This document shows, piece after piece, positions 43,882-54,108 of a DNA stretch of 64,000 nucleotides (within the stretch, counting starts at the first letter, position 1; each line of letters opens with the position of its first letter). The position numbers were made by a program, and so were the translations under genes. Origin of the DNA: Tenrec ecaudatus (lineage: Eukaryota; Chordata; Mammalia; Afrosoricida; Tenrecidae). The stretch is taken from the NCBI RefSeq assembly GCF_050624435.1, contig NC_134539.1, positions 147,661,525 to 147,725,524 of the forward strand, read 5' to 3'. A model generated the notes under the pieces. That model was not told the origin of the DNA. It saw only the letters and a program-made list of their open reading frames with translations, and made no database searches.

Positions 43882-44092
43882 GGTGGTGGCTGCTGTTGCA
43901 AGGTGCCTGCCAGTCCTTTCCAACCCATAGTGACCACACGCACCGCGGACCGGACCGGAATGGAACAACTCCTGGTCCTGCCTGCCTCGCCCTCGGAATC
44001 CTTGCTTTGTGTGAGCCTGAGCTTGCAGCCGGCGGAAGTCTCCCCATCCTTGCTTCTAAGGAGCAGACTGGCTGCAATCCTTCCAAGACCGG
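43882..44092 (-). mobile_element. RTE/BovB-like LINE 3' fragment
   Basis: GGTGGCTGCTGTTGCAAGG, CGGAATGGAACAACTCCTGG and ATCCTTGCTTCTAAGGAGCA followed by CTTCCAAGAC. An internal deletion joins two parts of the RTE 3' end. Confidence 0.75.
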
Positions 44093-44449
44093 GTGACTTT
44101 ATCCAGTGACTGATTTCTGGGATTGCTTTATAGATTGATTCTCCTGAGTCTGATCCTAGGTATCCAGAGAAGCCCATTTCCCTCTCCCTTCCCAAAGGCT
44201 CAGTGTTCCAGGGACGGTAACCTCAGCCAGGTGCGCTCACGGACAGAATTGGAGAAGGAGCTGGGTCCGGCCCTGTTCCTCTGGCTGATGGGGCCTTCAT
44301 AGCCAAATAAAGAGCGCATGTGTGCGGCGGTCTCCCACCAGCTTCCTCCGCAGTTTTTCTTCTCATGCAACCCCCTCAAGGTTGTGCCCACTCTTTCAGT
44401 GATGGGCAAGCCAGTGGATGCTGTGGATGCTGGCATCTTGGTGTGACTG
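44093..44449. other. Unassigned intron sequence
   Basis: No feature recognised. Confidence 0.4.
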
Positions 44450-44616
44450 GGATCCCTGGTGGTGAAGTGGGTAAAGGTTTGGCTGCAAAACCTAAGTTTG
44501 GCATTTTGGACCCATGACCCAACCAGTCACTCTAGGGGAGAGAGACGTGGCTTTGTAAGGGGCACTTCTGCCCTGCCTGAGAGGGTCCCAGACGAGTCAG
44601 ATTGGACTCCACAGCA
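44450..44616 (+). mobile_element. AfroSINE, diverged
   Basis: GGATCCCTGGTGGTGAAGTG then CACTCTAGGGGAGAGAGACG. It ends in a short (TG)n. Confidence 0.78.
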
Positions 44617-44666
44617 GTGTGTGTGTGTGTGTTTTGCTAAATGTGTGCAGCTTTTTATAAAGTCAG

Positions 44667-44872
44667 GGAGCCCTGGTGCGACAGTGGTTACACATTGGGC
44701 TGGGTTCTGCAAGGTCAGCAATCTGAAACCATCAGGCGGGAGTAAGATGGGGCTTTCTGCTCTTGTAAACAGTGACCGTCTCAGAAACTCACAGGGACAT
44801 GCTATCCTGCCCTGGAGGGATGCCACGACTCATTGGCTGTGAGGGCGTTTTTGTTTTTTGAGTTTGGTTTTT
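44667..44872 (+). mobile_element. AfroSINE, full length
   Basis: GGAGCCCTGGTGCGACAGTG, GGTCAGCAATCTGAAACCAT, a CCTGCCCTGGAGGGATGCC core and the tail TTTTTTGAGTTTGGTTTTT. From 44873 to 45396 nothing was placed. Confidence 0.92.
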
Positions 44873-45396
44873 ATAAAGCCAGGGTCCTTTCTAATTGTGT
44901 AACTCAGCTTGGTGTTTGGTGCTTCTTGGAACTTGATTTCTTGATGCCGGGGGCAATCGGCATGCTTTGAAGTGCTAGATCGAAAGCCAGCTCTGTTTGA
45001 AGACCTCGCCAATACATTGTCAGGAGTCCAACACGTGGAGGCGGGAGGCCAGCGATCCCACCTGGTGACCCCACCCAGCAGGCAGCACAGAGTAGGAGAG
45101 TGATGCAGACAGATGTGGCGGGTGGTCAGAGGGGACCGGAGACCTCCTTTTTTCCACACCTGGGAGACGTCCTTGCTGTTTGGGCTATGGCTGTTGTTGG
45201 TCATGGTCGCTGTTCTGCTTGGGCTGGCTGGGTCTCAATCTTGCTCTCTTTCACGTTCCTTGTATAGGTTTTTTGATGACTTGTCCAGTTAAAGTGTAAT
45301 AACCGATTGCTCTGTTGAAGTTTGTCAAAGGACACTGTCTCCGTACGTAGTTCAGTTTACTGCTGTCTCCAAAAAGATATATCCAAATCCAAACAA

Positions 45397-45974
45397 AACT
45401 CACTGCCTTTGAGTTATGGCTGACTACAGGACCCGGCAGAATGGCTCCTGTGAGTTTGCTAGACTGTCTAAATCTTTTTTTTAAATCATTTTATTGGGGG
45501 CTCATATAGCTCTTATCCCAATCCATCCATCCATTGTGTTAAGCATATTTGTACATATGTTGCTATCATCGTTTTCAAAACATTTTCTATTAGAGCCCTT
45601 GGTATTGGCTCATCCCCTGTCCTCTCCTGCCCTCTCTCCCGCATGAACCCTTGATAATTTATAAATTTTTATTATTATTTTTTCATGTCTTATACTAACT
45701 GATGTCTGCCTTCACCCACTTTTCTGTTGTCCGTCCCCCTGGGAGGGGGTTATATATAGATCATTGTGATCAGTTCCCCTCTTTCCCACCTACCTTCACA
45801 TTCTCCTCCTGGTATCTCCACTCTCATTATTGGTCCTGAGGGATTAATCTGTTGAGACTATAAATCTTCACAGGAGTAGCAAACCTCATCTTTCTCCCAC
45901 AGAGATGCTGGTGGTTTCGAACTGCTAATCTTGTGGATCTCAGGCCAAGACATAACCACTATGCCAGCAGGGCT
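45397..45974 (-). mobile_element. AfroSINE split by an L1
   Basis: Left part CACTGCCTTTGAGTTATGGC to AGACTGTCTAAATCT, right part AGACTATAAATCTTCACAGG to ATGCCAGCAGGGCTTC. Its order is normal once the L1 is removed. Confidence 0.85.
45477..45854 (-). mobile_element. L1 insertion, 5'-truncated
   Basis: A 378-bp antisense L1 3'UTR opening with T-run then AAATCATTTTATTGGGGGCT. Flanks AGACTGTCTAAATCTT and AGACTATAAATCTT form an imperfect target duplication. It shows the same target preference as 40546-41510, at the same place in an AfroSINE. Confidence 0.88.
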
Positions 45975-46346
45975 TCTTCCATCAAGATAACAGGATTAGA
46001 AATGAAGGACAGACAGGTATGGAAATTGTCCAGTAGGAACATCTGCACCTGGTTAGCTTTCATGGCAGCTGAGGAGTTTGTTTTGAAGGCAAAACCTATT
46101 TTAGTTGAGTTCTGCTTGTTTTACCCAGAGAGCTATTAGGTTCTGTGAACTGGAAGACTTCTGAAGCACTCACGGCTCTTATTTGTAAGTCATTTGCACT
46201 GGGATTTGTATGCAGGTATCTGAATACAACGAACTTGCCATTCATTACTCCCTAGAGTGCCTTGTTTAAAATATTTTCCTCTTTTATTTGACAGAGACCC
46301 ATGAAGGGGAATCGTTGAAATTTGACTAGAAGGGATTAAGATCTTA

Positions 46347-46445
46347 CTGGGTTCTCTTATAGTCTTGGAAACTCACAGGGCAGTTCTAACCTCTCCTGTA
46401 GGGTCGCTATGATTGGCGTCCATTCGATGGCCATGAGTTTGGGTC
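46347..46445 (+). mobile_element. AfroSINE 3' half
   Basis: TAGTCTTGGAAACTCACAGG, CTCCTGTAGGGTCGCTATG and CATTCGATGGCCATGAG. The 5' half is missing. Confidence 0.75.
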
Positions 46446-46472
46446 CCTGCAGAGTGGACGCAGTGCCTAGCG

Positions 46473-46835
46473 TGTTATTGTCAGGTCAATTTCTACTCAG
46501 AGCAGCCCTATATGAAAGGGTGGAACAGCCCCCTAGAGCTGCGGTTCTCAACCTGTAGGTCGCGACCCCTTTGGGGGTCAAACGACCGTTTCACAGGGGT
46601 CGCCTGATTCATAACAGTAGCACAATGACAGCGATGAAATAGTAATGAAAATCATGTGATGGTTGTGGGTCACCATCACATGAGGAACTGTAGGAAAGGC
46701 TCGTGGCACGAGGGAAGGTGGAGAACCTCTGCCCTAGAGTTTCCTGGACTGTCATCTCCCTGGGACAAGATGCCAGGACACCACTGGTGGATTCTAAACA
46801 CCAGTCGTTGGGGTATCAGCCAAGCCCTTCACCAT
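46473..46835 (-). mobile_element. AfroSINE interrupted by a SPIN
   Basis: Left GTTATTGTCAGGTCAATTTC to CAGCCCCCTAGAG, right CCCTAGAGTTTCCTGGACTG to GGTATCAGCCAAGCCC. With the SPIN removed the AfroSINE order is continuous. Confidence 0.78.
46539..46731 (+). mobile_element. SPIN non-autonomous hAT, short form
   Basis: CTGCGGTTCTCAACCTGTAG and GGTGGAGAACCTCTG ends. The body has GCGACCCCTTTGGGGGTC and ATAACAGTAGCACAATGACA. It is 193 bp with a perfect 8-bp duplication CCCTAGAG. Confidence 0.95.
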
Positions 46836-46868
46836 GTGCTTTCAGAGTTCTTTATATTTAGCACCTAG

Positions 46869-46985
46869 TGTGTTGGGTCAGTCCGCTGTTCTAGACATTC
46901 AGTGACCCTGTGTACGACAGAATGGAACAGCACCTGGTCCTGTGCCACCCTCTTAATTGTTGCCCTGGGTGAGCAGTGCATCGTC
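46869..46985 (-). mobile_element. RTE/BovB-like LINE 3' fragment
   Basis: GTGTACGACAGAATGGAACA then GCACCTGGTCCTGTGCCACC is the antisense RTE 3' end. Confidence 0.72.
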
Positions 46986-47111
46986 ACTGCCAAACAGGAG
47001 CACTCTGTATGTTGTCATGGGCTAACTTAGCGCTGTTTTGTACTAACCTGTACGAAAAGGCCACCTGAGCTCCAGGAAGTGGAAAAGTGAGCATCCTGAA
47101 TCTTAGAAACC

Positions 47112-47418
47112 CATTGCTGTTCTTGTTAGAGTGATTGGGTCCAACTTGGACTCATGGCAGCCCCCAAGAGCCAGGGATCATGCCATTGTCACCCGTAGAG
47201 CTTCATTGGCCGATTTACATGGGAAGAAGATCACCAAGTCTTTCTTCCTCATTCTCTGTCCTCAGGAAGCTCTGCTGAAACCGTTCAGCATCCCAGCAGC
47301 GCACAAACCTCCACTGGTACATGGGCGGTGGCTGCGTGGGAGACGTATTGGTCGGGAAGTGAACCTGGTCTCTCTTGCATGGAGGATGGGGGTTCTGCCA
47401 TGGAACCATGCCAGGGAC
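47112..47418 (-). mobile_element. Gly-tRNA-headed SINE
   Basis: Tail side GTCCAACTTGGACTCATGGC at the left. At the right, GGTCGGGAAGTGAACCTGG then TTGCATGGAGGATGGGGGTT and CTGCCATGGAACCATGCC are the complement of a tRNA-Gly-like head. Same family as 11703-12010, opposite strand. Confidence 0.72.
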
Positions 47419-47436
47419 CCACATTCATAAAACCCT

Positions 47437-47616
47437 TCACCGTGGCCATGGAGCCGATGTTGACTTGTAACAGCCTTCCAGGGGGCAGAGCTACAGAACC
47501 ACTGAACAGGCTTTCTAAGACGCTAGCCTTTTGAGGAAACGGACTGCCTCTTCTTCCTTCCAATGACTTTTCCATTCACAGCCATGCGCCTTAGCCACTG
47601 CGCCACCAGAGTGCCT
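47437..47616 (-). mobile_element. AfroSINE, diverged
   Basis: CCATGGAGCCGATGTTGACT leads to GCCTTAGCCACTGCGCCACC, the complement of the AfroSINE head. Confidence 0.72.
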
Positions 47617-48309
47617 AATAAACCCGTCCATGGGCCCAAATGAGGAGAGAGTGGAGACAACGGATATAGCGAAGATGCTTTTCAAAGACCCTCACTATGC
47701 TAATTACCACCCGGCCGGGTGCTTTTTTCTTGGTCAGCATGGATCTGGTTGGTTTTGGATTTCTAAAGCATGGGATAAAGAGAAGACTCCATTAGACATT
47801 ATGTTGGGTTGCAATGATATGATCAATGCTGCTCATGAATTTCCGACTGGACTTAGGAGTTTTGTAATCATGGCAGCATTGATGATTTCTTGAAATCACC
47901 GGTCTTTGGTCTCCTGACCCCTTTTCAGAATACAGCAGCCATCCAACCATCACAACAACAAGAGCCACCACCAAAGTCCAGTACTTAGTGTAACCCACCC
48001 ACCCCCAGAGAAAAACCCTGGTCTTCGTGCCCGGGATCATTCCAGTGGTCCCCTCCGCAGGCGGGATCACCCACTTTGGAAAATACTTGTACAAAGGAGT
48101 CTACTTAGCAGCTCCTTAAGCATCCCCATGCCCCATGACGTTCATGGCCATGGGATGTCTCCCTTTGGTCTAAGGAGGTGGGTATCCCTGGAGCATCTCC
48201 ATTTTACCCCCAAAGAAGAGGGAGAGTCACATGAAACGTGGTCTCTGGGATGGACAAGCAGCTAACTTGTCAGCTCTGTCTTTAAACTTAAAATACTGCC
48301 CCCACCCCA
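47617..48309. other. Unassigned intron sequence
   Basis: An 87-codon frame at 47630-47893 has no recognisable domain. Nothing else was placed. Confidence 0.4.
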
Positions 48310-48461
48310 ACACACACACACACACACACACCACCACCACCACCACCACCACCACCACCACCACCACCACCACCACCACCACCATCACCACCACCACCAC
48401 CACCACCACCACCACCACCACCACCACCACCACCACCACCACTACCACCACCACCACCACC
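48310..48461 (+). repeat. (CA)n then long (CAC)n microsatellite
   Basis: About ten CA units (48310-48330) followed by roughly 130 bp of almost pure CAC units broken only by single ATC and TAC units. The opposite strand is (GGT)n, which can form G-quadruplexes. Reading frames through it (poly-Thr, poly-Val, poly-Gly) are artefacts. Confidence 0.97.
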
Positions 48462-49229
48462 CCTATGCTCTCCAGCCAGCTCGGACCTTCTTACTGCCTG
48501 GAGAGAGCAGGGAGCCCCAGCCTGGCTGCCAGGTGACCAGACCAGGATTCTGGTTGTGACTGGGCTGCTGTTGCTCCAGGAGGTTGAGCAAGACACAGGA
48601 GTCTTTGGATCTAATTTTCCTGCAGGGAAGTTCGACTCTTTGATGTCTTCAGTTTCCCAGCACCTTCACCATTTCCATTGGCCCCTTCTGTCCTCTTGTG
48701 TCCGCTCGGACATGCTCACCTCCATCCAGAAAAGCCCAGAGAGACAGTGGAGCGGTGGCTACACCCCCACCCTCTGCTCTGGATCCTCCTGCCTGGCTCC
48801 AAAGACCTCTGGATGGGGCAGGGGCGAAGCGCTCCTTGGAAACCCCGCAGCCTGTTCTACTTGGCTGTCTTGGGTCACCAGGAGTCAGAGTTGGCTTGAG
48901 GGCAGTGGGCTCAGTTCTTGGGGTTTGGCCGATGCGGAGGGGCATGGGACTTGTGCACACGAGGAGAATCTTTCGCCCGGCCACACTGTTTCCTTTGATC
49001 TGCTTCCTGAGCTGGCATTTCTCAGCCTGTTCCCTTTGACTCATCCACAGAAGTATTTGAGCCAAGCTCTCGTGTGGGTTTCAGCTCAAGAACTAACACA
49101 TCGGGGCCCTGTTCCCATCTGGCCTAAAAGGGAAGAGATAACCTCTTGGTCTGAGCCCATCTGCTATCTTAATCCTTTTTTTTTGGAGCAGGGAAACTGT
49201 AAATAAATAGTACCCCATCCTTCTCTGAA
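48462..49229. other. Unassigned G+C-rich intron segment
   Basis: A 216-codon plus-strand frame crosses 48556-49206, but it has no domain, no splice-site pair and matching open frames on the other strand. It is treated as chance in G+C-rich sequence. Confidence 0.4.
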
Positions 49230-49447
49230 GAAGCCTCCCTGCTGGCCTAAGAGTTAAGCACGTCGCTGCTAACCAAATGGTCAGCAGTTCAAACCTACCA
49301 ATCGCTCACAGCACAGGAGAAAGCTGGGGCAGGGTCCTTCTTCAAAGATTTACCACCTTGGAAATGCAATGAAGCCGTTCTGCTCTGGCCCCCGGGGGTT
49401 GCTATGAGCCAGGATTGCAACGGAGGTGGGGCTGTTTATTTGTTTAT
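49230..49447 (+). mobile_element. AfroSINE
   Basis: CTAACCAAATGGTCAGCAGT, CAGGAGAAAGCTGGGGCAGG and the tail GCTGTTTATTTGTTTATT. Confidence 0.85.
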
Positions 49448-49451
49448 TATT

Positions 49452-49610
49452 GGTATCCTTGTAGTGGTTACATGTTGACTTTGATCCGCATGATCAGCAG
49501 ATTGGAACCACCAGCAGCTCTGGGTTTTCTGCTCCTGTAAACACTTCCAGTCTCAGAATCCCATAGGGGGGGTTTGCTATGAGTTGGCTTAGTCTAGGCA
49601 GTATTGGGTG
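49452..49610 (+). mobile_element. AfroSINE
   Basis: Starts GTAGTGGTTACATGTTGAC, with AGATTGGAACCACCAGCAGC and a shortened 3' end at GAGTTGGCTTAG. It adjoins the previous copy in tandem. Confidence 0.8.
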
Positions 49611-49901
49611 AGCAAGTGATCTTTCTCTGGGTTTTTAGACCAATAGCAGGTAGATTCACAGGGGGAAGGTCAGGGCAATGGAAAAGTCATTTTCACTTTA
49701 TGTCCACGGGTAACTCTCTTATTCACAGACCAATTTACTTAGAAGAAAAGGCCTCTGATCTACTTCTAAGAAATTAGCTGAAAAGCCTTAGGGACCACCA
49801 CAGAACACTGCATTGTCTGATATAGTGCCGGAAGGTGAGCCCTCTTGTCTGGATCACGCTGCATGAATAGCCTTCACAGTGGACTCACACGTCATACCGC
49901 G

Positions 49902-50370
49902 TGGGTTAGTCCGGATTCTTGAGAGATGTCAAACCAATGGTGCCGTGTGTCTGTACAAAGAGATTTATATTGAGAAATGGCTCACACCATTGTAGACGTG
50001 GGTGACTCCCGCCTGGTTCAAGTCCGTGGGTCAGATGTAAACTGAAGGCTTCTTCTCAGTCCTGCAGCTGCAGGGCCTGATGCATAGGAAGCAGGAAGAT
50101 GAAGTAGGAGAACCACATGCAGGTGGACAATGAGCTGAATGAACCAAGAATGGCCAAATAAATCTAAGCTTGGCAGTCTGTTGATGGTTCCTGAGATAGG
50201 CAGGGGATGTAACAGGAGCTTGTCGATGATCCAGATGCAGGATCGGAATCTACCAATGGAAGTCAGCTCACTTCCACACACAGTCAATTTATATTAAGAG
50301 TAAACCGCGCCCGGAATGAAACCTCCCCCAGTCATATCAAGGCTGTGACCAGATCAAAGAGGTCTGTTCT
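49902..50370 (-). mobile_element. LTR, ERVL-like, second subfamily
   Basis: TGGGTTAGTCCGGATTCTTG then GAGATTTATATTGAGAAATG and GCTGTGACCAGATCAAAG. It shares CAAGTCCGTGGGTCAGA and GCAGCTGCAGGGCCTGAT with 52209-52655. ACCGCG occurs at its left edge and again at 50304, but the right boundary is not settled. Confidence 0.65.
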
Positions 50371-50890
50371 CCCTCCAAGTGCTTGGCTGCTTCACAGAAG
50401 GTCCCATCGTGGGTCTGACCACACTGTGTGAGACCATATCATGGAAGAACCCTGGCCCACCCAAGTTGACATGAAACCCAACACACCAAGCATGGGGATA
50501 GATGGAGCATTGTTCTGCTGTACTCAAAGTTGAGCGAGTGAATCCATGGCAACTAACAAGACACATTTGACTGACATGGCCACTAAGTAAGTAAAAAGGC
50601 AACCATCACCACCATTCTGTGTAGATCAAAGAATATAGACTCCAAGTAGAGAGAAAAGGGCAGGTTGATCTTCACAGGAATGGAGAGCTCATACATGGAC
50701 ACTGATTTGTACCCCCTGGACTGGCAACACCCCAGCCCCCATGCTGGACCCCAACCTGCATATGGGACGCTCTCCTCTGACTTCCTGGGCAGGACATGGA
50801 GCACTGAACAGGGAAACAAGAGCTACATGCCCAGACCAGTCCTTTCCCTCTGCTTGGGTCTCTCTGCCCCACTCTTCTGCTATAATTGCG
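50371..50890. other. Intron sequence upstream of exon 2
   Basis: No transposon recognised in the 500 bases before the exon, as often seen near constrained splice sites. Confidence 0.45.
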
Positions 50891-50922
50891 ATCGTAACCT
50901 TCTCTTTGTATTTTCCCCATAG
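50891..50922 (+). promoter_or_regulatory. Splice acceptor of MAP2K6 exon 2
   Basis: A pyrimidine-rich stretch (TCTCTTTGTATTTTCCCC) runs directly into ATAG at 50919-50922. A plausible branch site, TCGTAAC, has its A at 50896 or 50897, about 25 nt upstream of the AG. No other AG intervenes between this site and the acceptor, which supports the chosen exon start. Confidence 0.88.
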
Positions 50923-50989
50923 GCAAAAAGCGAAACCCTGGCCTTAAGATCCCCAAAGAAGCCTTTGAGCAGCCTCAGACCAGTTCCAC
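50923..50989 (+). CDS. MAP2K6: MAP2K6 (MKK6) exon 2, internal coding exon
   Basis: MKK6 is a dual-specificity kinase that phosphorylates the Thr-Gly-Tyr loop of p38 MAP kinases in the cytosol and nucleus. The exon is 67 nt and uncut by stops. It starts in phase 1 (its first two bases complete a Gly codon) and ends in phase 2 after a Ser-Ser-Thr context. The translation includes KKRNPGLKIPK followed by EAFEQPQ, which agrees with the conserved MKK6 N-terminus just after Met-Ser-Gln-Ser-Lys. The basic cluster KKR followed by L-x-I is the D-motif that docks p38. The reading frame is open, so this looks functional and not a retrocopy: it has introns on both sides and no poly-A or target duplication. 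The kinase domain exons lie beyond the window. Because 67 is not a multiple of three, skipping this exon would shift the frame. MAP2K3 is the nearest paralogue but its N-terminus differs. Confidence 0.93.
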
Positions 50990-50995
50990 GTAAGT
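50990..50995 (+). promoter_or_regulatory. Splice donor of MAP2K6 exon 2
   Basis: The exon ends TTCCAC and is followed by GTAAGT, a perfect match to the intron part of the mammalian U1 donor consensus. The exonic -1 base is C where G is usual, so the site depends mainly on its intronic half. Confidence 0.88.
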
Positions 50996-51842
50996 TGGCG
51001 GGATCATTACTTTCCCTCAAATACTTGGACGTTACAGCTTTCCACGGGAGGAGAGTTCATGTTCAGATTGGTGAGCAATGTCCTTTGGAAAGAGCTGTTT
51101 GAAGAAGAGCTCACGATGAGGCAGCGTTATTTGCTCAGAGTTTTGAGCCCTGATTTCACCATTCGGGCAGTTGATGTTGTACGGGCAGCTTTGTGCTCAG
51201 CATCTTATGTATTGGTTGCCACAAGGTATTTGGCAGACGAGAGGGCCTCTGTAACTCAAGAGAAGTCCAGAGAAGTAGTCTCTCATTCCTTTTCCTTGTA
51301 GATATGGAAGCCAATCCCTGAGAACCACTGTTTAGAACACTTGGGTTGGCAGAGAAAGGTGGTATTTGGTGAGGGCCCGGCACTCTGACCTTGAGAGCTA
51401 CATCAACAGAGGACCAAATGGGGTAAAGGAAAACAGCTTCCTTGGCGAGGTTTGGGCTCAGATCCTGAAGGAGCTCAAATTCTGATGAGGCAGGACACAC
51501 GGTCCGTGAACTTCCTGTGGGGTGAGGTGAGCACTTCCTGTTCAGCTGGAGGTAGGACCACTTAACAAAGCACCTGCGTAGAAGGAATGGAAATTCCATC
51601 CAAGGGAGTAGTTCACAATAGAGGGACCAGAGAGGCATGGGAAGTCCAAGGAGAGCCCATCCCAATGGAAGGCAGCGTTTTAGATGCTTTTGTGCAGCTC
51701 CACAAAAAGGGTCTCACTTTGCACAGGTTTTTGAACCATAATCCAGCTGGTCAGAAAGTGCTAGTAAAATTGATCCATGTCCGTTATAAGACATTGCTGA
51801 GGTCATTGATCATTCCATTCTGTACAGCAATAGACACGAAAG
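50996..51842. other. Intron sequence downstream of exon 2
   Basis: No transposon recognised over about 850 bases. A long minus-strand frame (51156-51665) carries no domain. Confidence 0.45.
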
Positions 51843-52033
51843 CAGCAGTTCTCAACCTGTGGGTCGTGACCCCTTTGGGGGTAGGATGACCCTTTCACAG
51901 GGGTCCCCAGATTCATAACAGTAGCCAAATGACAGTGATGAGGTATAACGAAAATAATGTTACGGTTGAGGGTCACCACAACATGAGGAAGCGTGTGAAA
52001 GGGTCGCAGCATTAGGAAGCTTGAGAACCACTG
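51843..52033 (+). mobile_element. SPIN non-autonomous hAT, short form
   Basis: CAGCAGTTCTCAACCTGTGG and GCTTGAGAACCACTG ends, with GTGACCCCTTTGGGGGTAGG inside. It is 191 bp. Flanks CACGAAAG and CACTAAAG match at 7 of 8. Confidence 0.95.
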
Positions 52034-52208
52034 CACTAAAGGATGTGCAAGGGCACAGCAGAGCCCAGGCTGCTCCTACAAACATACTGGGCGCGCTTAG
52101 GATATTTTTGTTGAGTGGGTGGCATTTTCTGCACACATAGGTCACCAGACAATATGGTTCCATTCGGCATTCCTTGCTGAACTCTAATGGTGGTGATGTG
52201 GATGAGGC

Positions 52209-52655
52209 TGGGTTGTCAGAGAGGCAACACCAGCGACACGCACACATATTTATAAGAAACAATCTTATATCAAGCAAGTGTCACAGTGTCCAACTCAAGT
52301 CTGTGGGTCTGAGGCTAGCTGCCTCCCTCTTCACACTCAGGCAGTTGCAGGCTGATGTAGCAGAAGTGAGAAACAGGGTGATCACGGGCCAACGGGTACA
52401 GAGTCACATGGATCCAAGGTCCCTGGGAATGTGGTGGGGTGCTGACAATCCAGATGGGGCCATCCCTGGAGGCAGACACAGAATCCCAGCAAGCAGGGAG
52501 GGTGAGGGGCAAAAAGGGAGAAGTTGGCAGTGTCTCGCTTAGAAGGAGGCCACACCCCCAAGGAGGCATCATCAGGCCACCACCTGATTGACAGGTTGGG
52601 CTCTACCCCTACCGCTACTTAGGTACCATCAAGTTGGCATAAAAATTACCCACCA
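52209..52655 (-). mobile_element. Solo LTR, ERVL-like, second subfamily
   Basis: TGGGTTGTCAGAGAGGCAAC at the left. The minus-strand start is TGGTGGGTAATTTTTATGCC, close to the start of MLT2-type LTRs. CACCTGATTGACAGGTTGGG is shared with 3628-4121. 447 bp, no clear 5-bp duplication. Confidence 0.8.
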
Positions 52656-53037
52656 CCCGGTGTCCATTAGTTTCTTAAGTAAGATTGGTGAGAACGGGCA
52701 TCCTTGCCTTGTCTTTACCTTAGAGGGAATACATGCATCCTTTTATGGTTAAGTGTGATGTTAAACTAAACTCTCAACCCGTGGCCAATAGGCAATCCAG
52801 TGTGATGAGCGCTAAGGGACTTTTGTGGAGGCTGTCTATGAGCTGGAAGAAGTTTGTCTCTAAGGCTGGTACACAGAGTTTTGATCAGGCAGAGGTGCAG
52901 ACTCTTATTGAATGCTTTTCTGCATCACTTGATACGAACATCCTTTTTTGTTCCTTATCCTAGGATCTGATGAATGGCACTGATTAACGGGTGGCTGTTG
53001 AACCAGCCTTGCCTACCAGAGGGTGGTGGTATACCCT

Positions 53038-53598
53038 AATCCTCGCTTAGCAACAATTTTGTTACCTGATCATTTGCATTTACGGGGACTTTGACAAAAG
53101 TTTCAAGTGGCACCTCCGATGACTTGGGCCCCACGTTGAGCCATGGCCAGGCTCAGGTCACCCTTTACAGGCCACCCTGGGAGAGATACATGCGGTCCTG
53201 TTGATGACCAGGCTGTTTGAAGAGTAGCATGTGGGATGCCTTCTCCAGTTGCATCTTCCATGTCTCAATCTGGCCACCGAGGGCACAGGGTGACAGCGGG
53301 GCAAGTGAGGTCATGGGCTGGCAGAGAGAGGCCGAGTGAGGGCTTGAAGGTGCTAGAGAGATAGAGGAGCAGGAAGATGGGAGAGGAAAGGGGCTGTGAG
53401 GCTTTGAAGTGTTGGGGGAGATGTGGTAGGGACAGGAGATGTACTAGGACACCTAACAGGCAGGCAGTGAGTGATGGAGCGGCTGAGGAGAGGGGACACC
53501 AGGGATGCCAAGGATGGGGGATAGCCCCTGACTCACACAATGCTGAGTTTGCCTAATGACCTGTTTCTGAACCATAACCGTGTCCATAAGGGAGGATT
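53038..53598. mobile_element. Putative MITE inside L1 ORF2
   Basis: Inverted ends AATCCTCGCTTA (53038-53049) and TAAGGGAGGATT (53587-53598) pair at 11 of 12 bases, and the flanks are L1 ORF2. The interior at 53290-53520 is purine-rich and unlike the ends. The class is uncertain. It might instead be unique sequence left by a rearrangement. Confidence 0.4.
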
Positions 53599-54108
53599 CA
53601 ATTTTCTAAAATTTTGTTGAAGATTTTTTTGGTCTCAGTTCATGTGTGAAAGGTATTGATCTAAGGTAGGTCTGTATATATGCGTGTGTTTCCTGGCTTT
53701 GTTTTTATGATTTATAGTACTGTCATAAAAAAATTAGGAAGTATTCCAAATTTTTCTGCTAGAAAGTATATAAAGTTGCTATCCATTCTTTTTGGAATGT
53801 TTGATAAAATGTTCCAGTGAACCCATCTGGGACTGGCTATTTCTCTTTTGGAAGCTTTTAAAAGTATCAATTCAATCTGTTAATAGTTTAATACTTACGC
53901 GACTATTCAGATGATCTATTGCATCTTGGCTGAGTTTCAGTAGATGGATGTTTTTGAGGAATTGGTCCATTTATGACAGTAAAACTCGCAGTATTTCTTT
54001 ATTTTTCTGTTCCTGACTGCAGGATACTGTGTGACAGCTCATTTTATTCCTTGTATTGGCCTTTTGTGCCTTCTGACTTTTAAATTTTTGTCACTCTTGA
54101 TAGAGCTT

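Larger units (their letters stand above)
1..50922 (+). other. MAP2K6: MAP2K6 intron 1 (partial)
   Basis: Inferred from the single recognised exon that follows it. The interval ends in a splice acceptor at 50921-50922 and contains no segment that I recognise as MAP2K6 exon 1 (Met-Ser-Gln-Ser-Lys plus 5'UTR). At least 50.9 kb of intron therefore lies upstream of exon 2, and it is dominated by transposable elements. A large first intron is usual for this gene in other mammals. Alternative promoters or noncoding transcripts inside it cannot be excluded. Confidence 0.8.

Noticed and set aside
48231-48536. 101-codon frame with poly-threonine
   Set aside because: Produced entirely by the (CAC)n microsatellite.
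48556-49206. 216-codon open frame
   Set aside because: No domain, no flanking splice signals, and overlapping long frames on the opposite strand. This is expected by chance in G+C-rich sequence.
51156-51665. 169-codon minus-strand frame close to exon 2
   Set aside because: No domain and antisense to the gene. No evidence for an antisense coding gene.
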